A stretch of 64,000 nucleotides of DNA from Rhodovulum sp. ES.010 (GCF_900142935.1 NZ_FSRS01000001.1:444001-508000), one strand, 5' to 3'; counted from the stretch's first letter, positions 39,623 to 49,467 are shown. Notes: generated from the letters alone by a model not told the origin. Numbers and translations: made by a program.

Positions 39623-40849
39623 TTACTCGGCCACGTGGGGGGCGGGGTCGGGGCGATGCTCGGGGTCCTTGGACCGCGGGCCGTCCTTGGTGCGCTTCTT
39701 GCGGAACAGCCGCGCGAGGCGCTGGAAGCCCTCGACCAGGCCGCCGGGCAGGAAGATCACCACCAGCATGAACAGGATGCCCAGCGTGAGGTGCCAGCCC
39801 TTGCCGACGAAGGGGTAGATCAGCGCGACCACGAAATCCTCCAGCCCGTCGGGCAGGAAGGCGAACCAGGCGTGCAGGACGTTGTCATTGATCTTCGAGA
39901 AGATGTTCTCGAAATACTTGATGAAGCCCGCGCCGAGGACCGGCCCCATCAGGGTGCCCGCGCCGCCCAGGATGGTCATCAGCACGACCTCGCCCGAGGC
40001 GGTCCACTGCATGCGTTCGGCGCCGGCCAGCGGGTCCATGGAGGCCATCAGCCCGCCGGCGAGCCCGGCATACATGCCCGAGATCACGAAGGCCGCCAGC
40101 GTGTAGGGCCGCGCGTTCAGCCCGGTGTAGTTCATCCGCTGCTGGTTCGACTTGACCGCCCGCAGCATGATGCCGAAGGGCGAGCGGAAGATGCGCATCG
40201 ACAGGTAGAAGGCCGCGATGGCGATCACCGCGCAGAAATAGTAGCCGGTGTTGAAGGTGAAGTCCCAGCCGCCGAGCGAGAGTTCGACGCTGTTGCGCAT
40301 CTCCAGCCCGAAGAGGTGCGGCGCGGGGATGTTGCCGCCCTCGGTCTGGCTGATGCCGAACCAGCGCGGGTCGTTCAGCGACAGTTGCAGGCCGGTCTCG
40401 CCGCCGGTGATCGGGGTGAGCACCGAATAGGCCAGCGCGAAGGACATCTGCGCGAAGGCCAGCGTCAGGATCGAGAAGTAGATGCCCGACCGCCGGAGCG
40501 AGACGTAGCCGATCAGCAGCGCGAACAGCCCCGAGACCGCGACGGCCAGCACCAGCGCCGGGATCACGTTCATCGAGAGCAGCTTGAACATCCACACCGC
40601 CGAGTAGGAGCCGACCCCCAGGAAGGCCGCGTGGCCGAAGGAGAGATAGCCCGTCAGGCCGAACAGGATGTTGAAGCCGATGGCGAAGATGCCGAAGATC
40701 GCGAAGCGCTGCATCAGGTCGGGGTAGCCCGCGTTGAACTGCGCGAGGCTGGAGTCCGAGGGGAAGGGTTGCAGCAGGATCGGCGTCGCCAGCGTCAGGA
40801 AGACGACGATCAGCAGGAAACGGGTGTCTTTCGGGCTCAGTCCGAACAT
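39623..40849 (-). CDS. livM: Liv-type ABC transporter permease
   Basis: 408 residues, LivM-type permease with about eight to ten membrane helices. It begins with a short cytoplasmic tail ([15 protein letters not shown]) and has a ~60-residue periplasmic insert (about 150-200). The C-terminus is a charged tail ([19 protein letters not shown]). [11 protein letters not shown] and [15 protein letters not shown] are family motifs. Confidence 0.92.
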   Translation of the reverse strand: MFGLSPKDTRFLLIVVFLTLATPILLQPFPSDSSLAQFNAGYPDLMQRFAIFGIFAIGFNILFGLTGYLSFGHAAFLGVGSYSAVWMFKLLSMNVIPALVLAVAVSGLFALLIGYVSLRRSGIYFSILTLAFAQMSFALAYSVLTPITGGETGLQLSLNDPRWFGISQTEGGNIPAPHLFGLEMRNSVELSLGGWDFTFNTGYYFCAVIAIAAFYLSMRIFRSPFGIMLRAVKSNQQRMNYTGLNARPYTLAAFVISGMYAGLAGGLMASMDPLAGAERMQWTASGEVVLMTILGGAGTLMGPVLGAGFIKYFENIFSKINDNVLHAWFAFLPDGLEDFVVALIYPFVGKGWHLTLGILFMLVVIFLPGGLVEGFQRLARLFRKKRTKDGPRSKDPEHRPDPAPHVAE

Positions 40850-40853
40850 GGTC

Positions 40854-41885
40854 TCAGTCCTCCATCACGCCCTTGCGCCCCATCAGCCCGCGCGGACGGG
40901 TCAGCAGGATCGCGATGGCGACAAGGTAGATGATGATCTGGTTGATGCCGGGCAGCAGTTCGATCACGCCCTGCATGGAGGCGAAGCTTTGCAGGATGCC
41001 CAGCACGAAGCCCGCCAGCACCGCGCCCGCGAGCGAGCCCATGCCGCCGACGACCACGACGACGAAGGACAGCACGAGGAAGTCCATGCCCATGTGGTAG
41101 TTGGGCGCGAGGATCGGGGCGTACATCACCCCGGCCAGCCCCGCCACGATGGCGGCGATGCCGAACATGATCGTGAAGCGGCGGTCGATGTTGATGCCCA
41201 GCAGGCCCACCGTCTCGCGGTCGGCCATGCCCGCGCGCACCACCATGCCGAAGGTCGTGTAGCGCAGGAAGGCGAAGACCGCGCCGATCACCACCGCGGC
41301 GAACAGGAAATAGACCAGCCGCCAGTAGGGATACATGATCGTGTTCGGCTCGAAGCCCAGCAGCGTGCCGAAGTCGAACGAGCCGACGAAGGCGTCGGGC
41401 GCGGGCATCTGGATCGGGTTGGCGCCGTAGAAATACTTGACGATCTCCTGCAGCACGATCGCCAGGCCGAAGGTCACCAGGATCTGGTCGGCATGGGGGC
41501 GCTTGTAGAAATGCTTGATCAGGCCGCGTTCCATCGCCAGCCCGATCAGCGCCATCACCGGCACCGCGACCAGCAGCGACAGCGGCACCGACCAGTCGAT
41601 GATCCATTCTCCGGCGGCCTCGCCGAACCAGGCCTCGACATAGGGCACCTGCACCTTCAGCGGGTTGCCGAGGAAGTCGGTCCGGGTCGGATCGATCTCC
41701 TCGAAGGACAGGCCGGCGATCTGGTGGAACGTCACGGCGACGAAGGCGCCCAGCATGAACAGCGCGCCGTGGGCGAAGTTCACCACGCCGAGCGTGCCGA
41801 AGATGAGCGTCAGTCCCAGCGCGATCAGCGCGTAGGCCGATCCCTTGTCGAGACCGTTCAGAATTTGCAGGATGATCCCGTCCAT
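40854..41885 (-). CDS. livH: Liv-type ABC transporter permease
   Basis: 343 residues, LivH-type permease with about eight membrane helices and a ~70-residue periplasmic insert after the second helix ([16 protein letters not shown], about 60-110). [20 protein letters not shown] near the N-terminus is the classic LivH motif. It ends four bases before livM begins. Confidence 0.92.
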   Translation of the reverse strand: MDGIILQILNGLDKGSAYALIALGLTLIFGTLGVVNFAHGALFMLGAFVAVTFHQIAGLSFEEIDPTRTDFLGNPLKVQVPYVEAWFGEAAGEWIIDWSVPLSLLVAVPVMALIGLAMERGLIKHFYKRPHADQILVTFGLAIVLQEIVKYFYGANPIQMPAPDAFVGSFDFGTLLGFEPNTIMYPYWRLVYFLFAAVVIGAVFAFLRYTTFGMVVRAGMADRETVGLLGINIDRRFTIMFGIAAIVAGLAGVMYAPILAPNYHMGMDFLVLSFVVVVVGGMGSLAGAVLAGFVLGILQSFASMQGVIELLPGINQIIIYLVAIAILLTRPRGLMGRKGVMED

Positions 41886-41947
41886 GCGTTACGTCCTTGC
41901 GGTGGTTCTGGGGGCGGGGCCGGCGCCGGCGTCGCGGCCGGGCCGGA

Positions 41948-41974
41948 GCGCGAGGCGGGCGGGCCGCCTCGCGC
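41948..41974 (-). terminator. hairpin between binding protein and permease genes
   Basis: GCGCGAGGCGG / CCGCCTCGCGC, an 11-bp perfect stem with a 5-base loop, 16 bases beyond the binding-protein stop on the minus strand. In ABC operons such stems usually protect the upstream mRNA and lower downstream expression. No T-run, so not a full stop. Confidence 0.6.
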
Positions 41975-41989
41975 AAGCCGAGGGCGCGC

Positions 41990-43333
41990 TCAGGCGCCGT
42001 TGTTGCAGGTGCCGAGATCGCCGCCGGCGAATTGCGGGTGATCCGCCGGGTAGGTGACCTGGTCCATGGGCGTGATCTCGACGATTTCCAGCAGGTCGAA
42101 CTCCGATTGCGGGTTCTCCTTGCCCTTCACCACGAGCACGTCCTTGAAGCACTGGTGGTCGTCGGCCCGGTAGAGCGTGGGGCCGTTGCCCAGCCCGTCG
42201 AACTCGAAGCCTTCCAGCGCCTCGACCACGGCGCAGGGCTCGAAGCTGCCGGCCCGTTCCACCGCGTCGGCATAGAGCAGCGTCTGCACGTAGCAGGTAT
42301 GCGCGGCCTGGCTGGGCGGGAAGCCGTATTTCTCGCCGAAGGAGCGGGTGAAGGTCTGGCTGCCCTCGTCGGTCAGCGACCAGTGCCAGTTGGTCGAGCC
42401 GAAGATGCCCTTGATGTTCTCGCCCGCGCCGCGCGCCATCAGGCGCGAGAACAGCGGCACGACGATCTGGAAGTCCTTGCCGTTGGCCTGCGCCTCGCGC
42501 AGCCCGAACTGCACCGCGTTGGTCAGCGAGTTGACCATGTCGCCGCCGTAATGCACCAGCACCAGCGTGTCGGCGCCCGAGCCGAGGACCGGCGTGATGT
42601 AGGACGAGAAGTCGCCCGCGCCGAGCGGCGTCTTGACCTTGGCGACGGTTTCCCAGCCGACCGCCTCGGTCGCGGTGCTGATCGCTTCCTCGGTGGTGTA
42701 GCCCCAGTTGTAGTCGGCCGTCAGGTAATAGGCCTTGCGGTCGTTGCCGTAGGCGTTGGCCAGCACCGGGGCGAGCGCGGCGCCCGACATGTAGCTGTTG
42801 AAGAAGTGGCGGAAGCCGTTGGCGCGCTTGTCCTTGCCGGTGGTGTCGTTGGCGTGCGTCAGGCCGGCCATGAAGATCACGCCCGCCTCCTGGCAGAGCG
42901 CCTGCACCGCCACCGCGACGCCCGAGGACGAGCCGCCGGTGATCATGACCGCGCCGTCCTTCTCGATCATCGAGCGGGCCGAGGCGCGGGCGGCGTCCGA
43001 CTTGGTCTGGGTGTCGCCGGTGACGTATTCGACCTTCTTGCCGAGGATGCCGTTGCCCTGCAGCGCCTTGGAGCTGAAGGTGTTGAGCATGCCGCCGTCG
43101 CCTTCGCCGTTCAGGTGCTCGACGGCGAGTTCGTAGGCGCGCAGCTCGTCGGCGCCCTCGTCGGCATAGGCGCCGGTCTGGGGCACGTTGAAGCCGAGCG
43201 TGACGGTGCTGCCGGTGGGTTCGTTGGTGAAGGCCGAGGCCCGCGAGGTGAACATCGTCGGCAGGGCGAGCCCCGCCCCGGTGACGGCACCGGTCTTGAG
43301 CACGCCGCGGCGTGTCAGCTTCGAAATCGTCAT
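41990..43333 (-). CDS. Liv-type ABC substrate-binding protein (Tat signal)
   Basis: 447 residues. The N-terminus (MTISKLTRRGVLKTGAVTG) has a twin-Arg Tat-like signal, cut near ASA-F. The periplasmic-binding core of the Leu/Ile/Val or urea/amide-binding family follows (GFNVPQTGAYADEG, GGSSSGVAVAVQALCQ). GGGAGGAAG precedes the ATG at 43333; the long frame upstream is in the promoter region. Substrate unknown. With acs, a short-chain acyl-type regulator and a symporter-type sensor next door, a short-chain carboxylate or amide is more likely than an amino acid; inference only. Confidence 0.88.
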   Translation of the reverse strand: MTISKLTRRGVLKTGAVTGAGLALPTMFTSRASAFTNEPTGSTVTLGFNVPQTGAYADEGADELRAYELAVEHLNGEGDGGMLNTFSSKALQGNGILGKKVEYVTGDTQTKSDAARASARSMIEKDGAVMITGGSSSGVAVAVQALCQEAGVIFMAGLTHANDTTGKDKRANGFRHFFNSYMSGAALAPVLANAYGNDRKAYYLTADYNWGYTTEEAISTATEAVGWETVAKVKTPLGAGDFSSYITPVLGSGADTLVLVHYGGDMVNSLTNAVQFGLREAQANGKDFQIVVPLFSRLMARGAGENIKGIFGSTNWHWSLTDEGSQTFTRSFGEKYGFPPSQAAHTCYVQTLLYADAVERAGSFEPCAVVEALEGFEFDGLGNGPTLYRADDHQCFKDVLVVKGKENPQSEFDLLEIVEITPMDQVTYPADHPQFAGGDLGTCNNGA

Positions 43334-43386
43334 GGACTTCCTCCCGTGAAGTTGGCTGCGACCCGGGCCGGGGCGCGGGCCGCGTG

Positions 43387-43467
43387 CTTTACAAAGCCTG
43401 TGCATTATCGCAGTGGCAGCGAAAACCTGACAACAAGCGCTTTTCTTCAAACACTTTTTTTGTAAAG
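43387..43467. promoter_or_regulatory. two inverted CTTTACAAA sites in the divergent promoter region
   Basis: CTTTACAAAG at 43387-43396 and TTTGTAAAG at 43459-43467 are opposite copies of one 9-mer, about 70 bases apart, in the 214-bp region between the binding-protein gene and the XRE regulator gene. The 9-mer is close to the TTTGCAAA-type sites of RamB-like XRE regulators, which suggests it is the operator of the adjacent regulator. Also an AT-rich run ATGTAAAAAAATTA at 43492. Confidence 0.5.
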
Positions 43468-43547
43468 GTATGAACAGGTCGCATGGCGGCTATGTAAAAA
43501 AATTATCCCGCAGGTGCAGAAAGTCCTGCCAGCACAAGGGTTTTTCG

Positions 43548-44858
43548 ATGCCGCGCAGCGCGCTGACGGGCACCCGAATCCGCGAACGCCGCACCGTTCT
43601 CGGCCTGCGCCAGGCCGAGCTTGCGCGCCTTTCGGGAATCTCGCCGTCCTACCTCAACCTGATCGAGCACAATCGCCGGAGAATCGGCGGCAAGCTCCTG
43701 GTCGAGATCGCGCGCCACCTGGGCGTCGAGGCCTCGGCGCTGACCGAGGGCGCGGGCGCGGCGCTGATCCAGACGCTGCGCGAGGCCGCCGCCGGGCAGG
43801 AGGGCGCGGAGGCCGAGCGCGACCGGATCGAGGAATTCGCCGGCCGCTTCCCGGGCTGGGCGGAGCTTCTGGCGGACCGGCACCGCCGGGTGCGTGAACT
43901 GGAGCGCACCGTCGAGATGCTGACCGACCGGATGACCCACGACCCGTTCCTGTCGGCCTCGCTGCACGAGGTGATCTCGACGGTGACCGCGATCCGCTCG
44001 ACCGCGGCGATCCTGGCCGAGACCGAGGATATCGACCCCGACTGGCAGCGCCGGTTTCACCGCAATCTCAGCGACGACAGCCGCCGGCTGGCCGAGGGCG
44101 CGCAGGCGCTGGTCGCCTATCTGGACGCGGGCGCCGAGGACAAGGGCGCGCAATCCTCGCCGCAGGAGGAGGTCGAGGCGTTCCTGCGCGCCCGCGACTA
44201 CCACCTGCCGGAGCTGGAGCGCAGCCTGCCGCGCAACCCCGAGCGCATCGTGGCCGAGGCCGGGGAGCTGACCTCGGCGCCGGCGCGCGAACTGGCGCTG
44301 GCGCATCTGCGCCGCTACCGTCGCGATGCCGAGTTCATGCCGCTCGACCCCTTCGCCGAGGCCGCCGCCCGCGCCCGGCTCGACCCCGGCCGGCTGGCCC
44401 GCGAGTTCGGCGTCGACCCGGCCGCGGCGTTCCGCCGGCTCGCCGCGCTGCCGCCGGGCAAGGCGGGCGGGCCGGTGGGGCTGGTGACCTGCGACGGCTC
44501 GGGCACGCTGACCTTCCGCAAGCCGGTCGAGGGGTTCACGCTGCCCCGGTTCGGCGCGGCCTGTCCGCTGTGGCCGCTCTACCAGGCGCTGGCCCGGCCG
44601 ATGGCGCCGTTGCGCGCGGTGGTGGAACTGGCCGCGCCGGTGCCGCCGCGGTTTTTGACCTACGCGCTGTGCCAGCCCGCGCTTGCGGGGGGCTTCGACG
44701 GGCCGCAGGTGCTGGAGGCGGCGATGCTGATCCTGCCCGAGGAGACCGCGCCGATTCCCGAGGCCGCGCCGCAGCCCATCGGCACCTCCTGCCGGATCTG
44801 CCCGCGGCGCGACTGCGTGGCGCGGCGCGAGCCCTCGATCCTGGCCGAGGGGCTGTGA
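43548..44858 (+). CDS. XRE/DUF2083 short-chain acyl type transcriptional regulator
   Basis: 436 residues. N-terminal XRE helix-turn-helix (about 8-62; LRQAELARLSGISPSYLNLIE), a central helical segment with a coiled-coil/kinase-dimer-like region (about 120-205) and the C-terminal DUF2083 domain with a Cys cluster CRICPRRDCVARREP. The DUF2083/RamB-type family ('short-chain fatty acyl transcriptional regulator') senses propionyl/acetyl metabolites and controls acetate or propionate use. Start at 43548; the frame is open 26 codons more but the upstream part is in the promoter. Divergent from the Liv-type importer and acs. Central two-thirds is longer than in classic members. Confidence 0.85.
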   Translation: MPRSALTGTRIRERRTVLGLRQAELARLSGISPSYLNLIEHNRRRIGGKLLVEIARHLGVEASALTEGAGAALIQTLREAAAGQEGAEAERDRIEEFAGRFPGWAELLADRHRRVRELERTVEMLTDRMTHDPFLSASLHEVISTVTAIRSTAAILAETEDIDPDWQRRFHRNLSDDSRRLAEGAQALVAYLDAGAEDKGAQSSPQEEVEAFLRARDYHLPELERSLPRNPERIVAEAGELTSAPARELALAHLRRYRRDAEFMPLDPFAEAAARARLDPGRLAREFGVDPAAAFRRLAALPPGKAGGPVGLVTCDGSGTLTFRKPVEGFTLPRFGAACPLWPLYQALARPMAPLRAVVELAAPVPPRFLTYALCQPALAGGFDGPQVLEAAMLILPEETAPIPEAAPQPIGTSCRICPRRDCVARREPSILAEGL

Positions 44859-44944
44859 GGGGGGTTTTGACACCGGCGCGCTTTGGCCCGATAGTCGGGC
44901 CAAAGCCGGGCGAAAACGCCCGCAGGGGGAGGAAACACGGGTCC

Positions 44945-45313
44945 ATGGACAAGCGCGTCCTGCTGATCGAGGACGAACCGAACATCATCGAGGCGATCCG
45001 CTTCATCCTTTCGCGGGACGGATGGCGGGTCGATACCCATGCCGATGGCACGACGGCGGTGCGCAAGGTGACCGAGCTGCGCCCCGATATCGTGATCCTC
45101 GACGTGATGCTGCCCGGCCGGTCCGGGTTCGACATCCTGCGCGACATCCGCGCCGAGGCGGCGCTGAACGGGCTGCCGGTGCTGATGCTGACCGCCAAGG
45201 GCCAGGTCAAGGACCGCGAGATGGCTGAGCGGATGGGCGCCAGCCGGTTCATGGCCAAGCCGTTTTCCAACACCGAGGTGCTGGCCTCCGTGCGCGAACT
45301 GACCGGGGCCTGA
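44945..45313 (+). CDS. single-domain response regulator
   Basis: 122 residues, a bare receiver domain: DE pair in LLIEDEPN (about residues 10-11), phospho-Asp in VILDVMLPG (about residue 53), Thr/Ser in MLTAKG and Lys in AKPFSN. No output domain. Starts 86 bases after the XRE gene and precedes the two-helix protein and the symporter-kinase by four bases; probably its cognate receiver, passing the signal by phosphorelay or protein contact. Confidence 0.92.
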   Translation: MDKRVLLIEDEPNIIEAIRFILSRDGWRVDTHADGTTAVRKVTELRPDIVILDVMLPGRSGFDILRDIRAEAALNGLPVLMLTAKGQVKDREMAERMGASRFMAKPFSNTEVLASVRELTGA

Positions 45314-45317
45314 GGGC

Positions 45318-45581
45318 ATGGGCCGGGCGCCGCTCTTCCTCGCGCGCGAGGGCTACCGGCGCCGGCGTCTGGCCGACATGGCGCGGTTCCTGCCGGTGCT
45401 GGGCGCGGCGCTGTTCCTGGTGCCCGCGCTCGACGCGCGGGACGGGCTGTCGGCGGCGATGCTGATCTACCTTTTCGGGGCCTGGGGCGGGCTGATCCTG
45501 GCCTCGGGCCTGCTTGCCCGGCGGCTGTGCCGTTCGGCCGGGACGGGCCAGGCGGCGGAGGCGCGGGAGGAGGGCCCATGA
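45318..45581 (+). CDS. small two-helix membrane protein before the symporter-kinase
   Basis: 87 residues with two likely membrane helices (about 22-40 and 45-68) and basic ends. It starts four bases after the receiver gene and overlaps the kinase gene by four bases (ATGA), so it is translationally coupled to it. Small two-helix proteins (DUF4212/DUF485 type) accompany sodium:solute symporters; this one might play that role for the sensor. That is inference; no known family was clearly matched. Confidence 0.75.
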   Translation: MGRAPLFLAREGYRRRRLADMARFLPVLGAALFLVPALDARDGLSAAMLIYLFGAWGGLILASGLLARRLCRSAGTGQAAEAREEGP

Positions 45582-48262
45582 TCCCCTTCGACGTGCTGGT
45601 CGCGATCTGCCTGCTTTACGTGGTGTTCCTGTTCGGCGTGGCTTTCCTGGCCGAGCGGCGGGCGGACCGGGGGCAGGGCGGCTGGCTGCGCTCTCCGGCG
45701 ATCTACACGCTGTCGCTCTCGGTCTACTGCACGGCATGGACGTTCTACGGCGCGGTGGGCTATGCGGCGCGGTCGGGGCTGGAATTCGTCACGATCTACC
45801 TGGGGCCGACGCTGGTGCTGATCGGATGGTGGTGGACCCTGCGCAAGCTGGTCCGCATCGGCCGCACCCAGCGCATCACCTCGATCGCCGACCTGATCTC
45901 GTCGCGCTACGGCAAGTCGAACACGCTGGGGGTGATCGTGACGCTGATCGCGGTGGTCGGCACGACGCCCTACATCGCGCTGCAGCTGCAATCGGTCACG
46001 CTGTCCTTCGCGGTCTTCGCGCCGTCGGTCGAGGGGCCGTGGGCGCCGGGCGACCTGAACGCCACGGCGCTGGTGGTTGCCGCGGGGCTGGCGCTGTTCA
46101 CCGTGCTGTTCGGCACCCGCAACCTGGATGCCAACGAACGCCACCATGGCGTTGTCACCGCCATCGCGGTGGAGGCGGTGGTCAAGCTGGTGGCGCTGAT
46201 GGCGGTCGGCGTCTTCGTGGTCTGGGGCGTGGCGGGGGGCGTCGGCGACATGCTGGCGCGGATCGACGCCTCGCCGCTGGCCGGCATGCCCATCGCGCCG
46301 GGGCGCTGGATGGGGCTGACCTTCCTCGCCGGCGTCGCGATCCTGACGCTGCCGCGGATGTTCCAGGTGCTGGTGGTCGAGAACGAGGACGAGCGGCACC
46401 TGGCCACCGCGTCCTGGGCGTTTCCGACCTACCTGTTCCTGATGAGCCTGTTCGTGGTGCCGATCGCTGTGGTCGGGCTGGCCGAGATGCCCGCGGGCGC
46501 CAACCCCGACCTCTTCGTGCTGACCCTGCCGCTGGCCCAGGGCCAGGACGGGCTGGCGACGCTGGCGTTCCTCGGCGGGTTCTCGGCGGCGACCTCGATG
46601 GTGATCGTGGCGGCGATCGCGCTGTCGACGATGGTGTCGAACCACATCGTCATGCCGCTCTTTCTCAACCTCAAGGCCCCGGGGGCCACGGTGTCGGGGG
46701 ACGTGCGCACGCTGGTGCTGCGGGCGCGGCGGCTGTCCATCGCGGGCGTGCTGCTGCTGGGTTACCTCTATTACCGGCTCACCGGCGGGTCCGAGGCGCT
46801 GGCGGCCATCGGCTTGATCGCCTTCGTCGGCGTGGCGCAGGTGCTGCCCGCGCTGCTTGGCGGGCTGTTCTGGCGCGGGGCCACGCGGGCCGGCGCCATC
46901 GCGGGGCTGAGCGTGGGCTTCGCGGTCTGGGCCTATACCCTGTTCCTGCCCAGCTTCGGCGACGACGCGCTGATGAGCGCGCGGCTGATGGCCGAGGGGC
47001 CGTGGGGCCTCGGCTGGCTGCGGCCGCAGGCGCTGTTTGGGCTGGGCGGGCTCGACCCGTTGCTGCATGCCATGGTGTTCTCGATGGGCGCCAACGCGCT
47101 GGCCTTCGCCACGGTGTCGCTGCTGACCTTTCCCGGCCCGATGGAACGGCTGCAGGCCGCGCAGTTCGTCAACGTGTTCGACTATTCGACCGCGGCGCAG
47201 GGCTGGAGCCAGGGCCGGGCCGAGGCCGAGGACCTTCTGCTGATGGCGCAGCGCATCCTCGGCCCGGACGAGGCGCAGGGCCTGTTCCAGGGCGCGGCGG
47301 CCGACCAGGGCAAGGGCGGCTACCTGCCCGACATCACCCCGGAATTCCTGCAACGGCTGGAGCGCGAGCTGGCCGGGTCGGTGGGCGCGGCCACGGCGCA
47401 TGCGATGGTCGGCCAGATCGTCGGCCGCTCGTCGGTGTCGGTCGAGGACCTGATGAAGGTGGCCGACGAGACCGCGCAGATGATGGAGTATTCCAGCCAG
47501 TTGGAGGCCAAGTCCGAGGAACTGGCCCACACCGCGCGGCAGTTGCGCGAGGCGAACGAGAAGCTGACCGAGCTGAGCGTGCAGAAGGACGCCTTCCTCA
47601 GCCAGATCAGCCACGAGCTGCGCACGCCGATGACCTCGATCCGGGCGTTCTCGGAGATCCTGATGGCGGGTGACGGGATGTCGGCCGAGGACATGCGCAA
47701 CTACTCGCGCATCATCCACGAGGAAAGCCTGCGGCTGACCCGGCTTCTGGACGACCTGCTTGACCTGTCGGTGCTGGAGAACGGGCAGGTGTCGCTGAAC
47801 GCGCAGCCCGTGGCGCTGGGCGAGCTGATCGACCGCGCGGTGGCGGCGACGGGCTGCCTGCAGGGCGGGCTGACGATCCGGCGCGACGCGGCGGCCGAGC
47901 AGGTGGTGCTGTTCACCGATGGCGACCGGCTGAGCCAGGTCTTCATCAACCTGATCTCGAACGCGCGCAAGTATTGCGACGCCGCGGCGCCGGAACTGGC
48001 CATCCAGGTGCGCGCGGGGCCCGGCACCGTCGCCGTCGATTTCGTCGACAACGGCTCGGGCATTCCCGAGAAGAGCCAGGCGATCATCTTCGAGAAATTC
48101 GCGCGGCTGACCGACCCGCGCAAGGCCGGCGGCGCGGGGCTGGGGCTGGCGATCTGCCGCGAGATCATGGCGCGGCTGGGCGGGTCCATCGCCTACCTGC
48201 CGGGGCAGGGCGGCGCGGCGTTCCGGGTGACCCTGCCTCTGGACCGCGCCGCGGCCGCCTGA
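45578..48262 (+). CDS. sodium:solute symporter-domain histidine kinase (CrbS-like)
   Basis: 894 residues. Residues 1-500 are an SSS/SLC5-type symporter fold with about 13 membrane helices. After a linker with a short coiled coil (about 610-660), there is a HisKA domain with the phospho-His in SHELRTP (H679) and an HATPase domain with N box LISNARK, G1 DNGSGIP and G2 GAGLGLA. No PAS or C-terminal receiver domain, in contrast to CrbS of gammaproteobacteria, which controls acs in the acetate switch. It probably senses or transports acetate or a related carboxylate. ATGA overlap with the small membrane protein gene. Confidence 0.9.
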   Translation: MIPFDVLVAICLLYVVFLFGVAFLAERRADRGQGGWLRSPAIYTLSLSVYCTAWTFYGAVGYAARSGLEFVTIYLGPTLVLIGWWWTLRKLVRIGRTQRITSIADLISSRYGKSNTLGVIVTLIAVVGTTPYIALQLQSVTLSFAVFAPSVEGPWAPGDLNATALVVAAGLALFTVLFGTRNLDANERHHGVVTAIAVEAVVKLVALMAVGVFVVWGVAGGVGDMLARIDASPLAGMPIAPGRWMGLTFLAGVAILTLPRMFQVLVVENEDERHLATASWAFPTYLFLMSLFVVPIAVVGLAEMPAGANPDLFVLTLPLAQGQDGLATLAFLGGFSAATSMVIVAAIALSTMVSNHIVMPLFLNLKAPGATVSGDVRTLVLRARRLSIAGVLLLGYLYYRLTGGSEALAAIGLIAFVGVAQVLPALLGGLFWRGATRAGAIAGLSVGFAVWAYTLFLPSFGDDALMSARLMAEGPWGLGWLRPQALFGLGGLDPLLHAMVFSMGANALAFATVSLLTFPGPMERLQAAQFVNVFDYSTAAQGWSQGRAEAEDLLLMAQRILGPDEAQGLFQGAAADQGKGGYLPDITPEFLQRLERELAGSVGAATAHAMVGQIVGRSSVSVEDLMKVADETAQMMEYSSQLEAKSEELAHTARQLREANEKLTELSVQKDAFLSQISHELRTPMTSIRAFSEILMAGDGMSAEDMRNYSRIIHEESLRLTRLLDDLLDLSVLENGQVSLNAQPVALGELIDRAVAATGCLQGGLTIRRDAAAEQVVLFTDGDRLSQVFINLISNARKYCDAAAPELAIQVRAGPGTVAVDFVDNGSGIPEKSQAIIFEKFARLTDPRKAGGAGLGLAICREIMARLGGSIAYLPGQGGAAFRVTLPLDRAAAA

Positions 48263-48330
48263 GCCGGCGGAAACGGTTTATCAACCTCGTTGCGGCAAGA
48301 CGGCGGGGAGGCTGATCGGACGGACGCCAG

Positions 48331-49467
48331 ATGACCGACGACGCGCATCGCGCGATACTCAGGCAGATCGTGGGGGATTCCCGCGTCGAGGTGCCGCGCG
48401 CCCTGTCCGGCGAGGGCGGGGCCGACGGGCGTATCGCCCTGCGACTGGAAACCGCGCGCGCGGTGCGCGAGGATTTCGGCCTGACCGCGGTGGTCGAGGC
48501 CTGCACGCCCTTCCGCCCGCGGCTCGAGGAACTGCAGGGCGAGGTGCTGCCCGAGCGGCTGGCGATCACGCTGGCCGGCGGCGAGGAGCGGACCGGGCTT
48601 CTGGTGCTCTCGCCCGAGCTGGCGCTGGCGCTGCTGGAGTGGCGGCTTCTGGGCATGCTGGCCGAGGAGGCCCCGGCCGCGCGGCCCTTCACCGGCACCG
48701 ATGCCGCGATCCTGGCCGATCTCGTCGATCCCTGGCTGACGCGCTTCGCCGCGGCCATGGCCGAGCGCGCGGGCAGCGACTGGGCGCAGGGCTACCGGCA
48801 GGGCGCCCGCGTCGAGGATGCGCGCCACGTGCCGCTGATCCTCGCCGAGGGGGGGTATCACGGCTTCCGCATGACCCTGTCGCTGGGCGCCGGGACCCGC
48901 GGCGGCGAGATGCTGCTGGCGCTGCCCGAGTCGCATGCACCCGCGCCTGCCAAGCCCGCCGAGGGTGCGGGTATGCCCTGGCCGCAGGCGATGCGCGCGG
49001 GCGTGCTGGGGGCGGAACTGGCGCTGACGGCGGTGCTGTGGCGCACGCGCCTGCCCGCCGCGGCGCTGGGCCAGCTGCGCCCCGGCGACATGGTGCCGAT
49101 CCCGGCCGCCGCGCTGACGGCCGTCCGGCTGGAGGCGCCGGGCCGGGTTGCCGTGGCCGAAGGCCGGCTCGGGCAGGCCAACGGCGAACGCGCGGTGCGG
49201 ATCGAGACGATCGAGGGAGACCCGCCCGGCCTTGCCGCTCCGTCCGCCGCGCCGGGCCTGACCGCGCCGGAGCCCGACCTGCCCATGGCCGCCGCGCCGG
49301 CCGATCCGGGCGCGGACATGCCGTTCCCCGCAAGCGCCGCGCCCGGCGCGCCGGAGGAAGAGGACGGCGGCTTCCCCGTGGCCGAGGCCGGGGGCTTCCC
49401 CGCCATGGCCGACCTGCCCGAGGACCTCGCCGCCGATTTCCCGGCGATGGCCCCGCCGAACGACTAG
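48331..49467 (+). CDS. orphan FliM/FliN-like flagellar switch-family protein
   Basis: 378 residues. The N-terminal and middle parts resemble the FliM family (LGLAVVEACTPFRPRLEEL-like; GLLVLSPELALALLEWRLLG; TDAAILADLVDPWLTRFAAAM), and the SpoA-type domain (about 240-300: RLPAAALGQLRPGDMVPIP...VAVAEGRLGQANGERAVRIE) is the FliN/FliM C-terminal surface. The last 75 residues are a low-complexity Ala/Pro/Glu-rich tail. No flagellar gene is near. It stands alone after the kinase gene and converges with the phosphatase-like gene. Confidence 0.8.
   Translation: MTDDAHRAILRQIVGDSRVEVPRALSGEGGADGRIALRLETARAVREDFGLTAVVEACTPFRPRLEELQGEVLPERLAITLAGGEERTGLLVLSPELALALLEWRLLGMLAEEAPAARPFTGTDAAILADLVDPWLTRFAAAMAERAGSDWAQGYRQGARVEDARHVPLILAEGGYHGFRMTLSLGAGTRGGEMLLALPESHAPAPAKPAEGAGMPWPQAMRAGVLGAELALTAVLWRTRLPAAALGQLRPGDMVPIPAAALTAVRLEAPGRVAVAEGRLGQANGERAVRIETIEGDPPGLAAPSAAPGLTAPEPDLPMAAAPADPGADMPFPASAAPGAPEEEDGGFPVAEAGGFPAMADLPEDLAADFPAMAPPND

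Noticed and set aside
41897..43465. 522-codon plus-strand frame over the Liv-type binding protein gene
   Set aside because: Antisense shadow of a gene with Tat signal and full binding-protein motifs.
45467..47719. 750-codon minus-strand open frame over the symporter-kinase
   Set aside because: Antisense to a strongly supported kinase; composition is typical of noncoding GC-rich frames.
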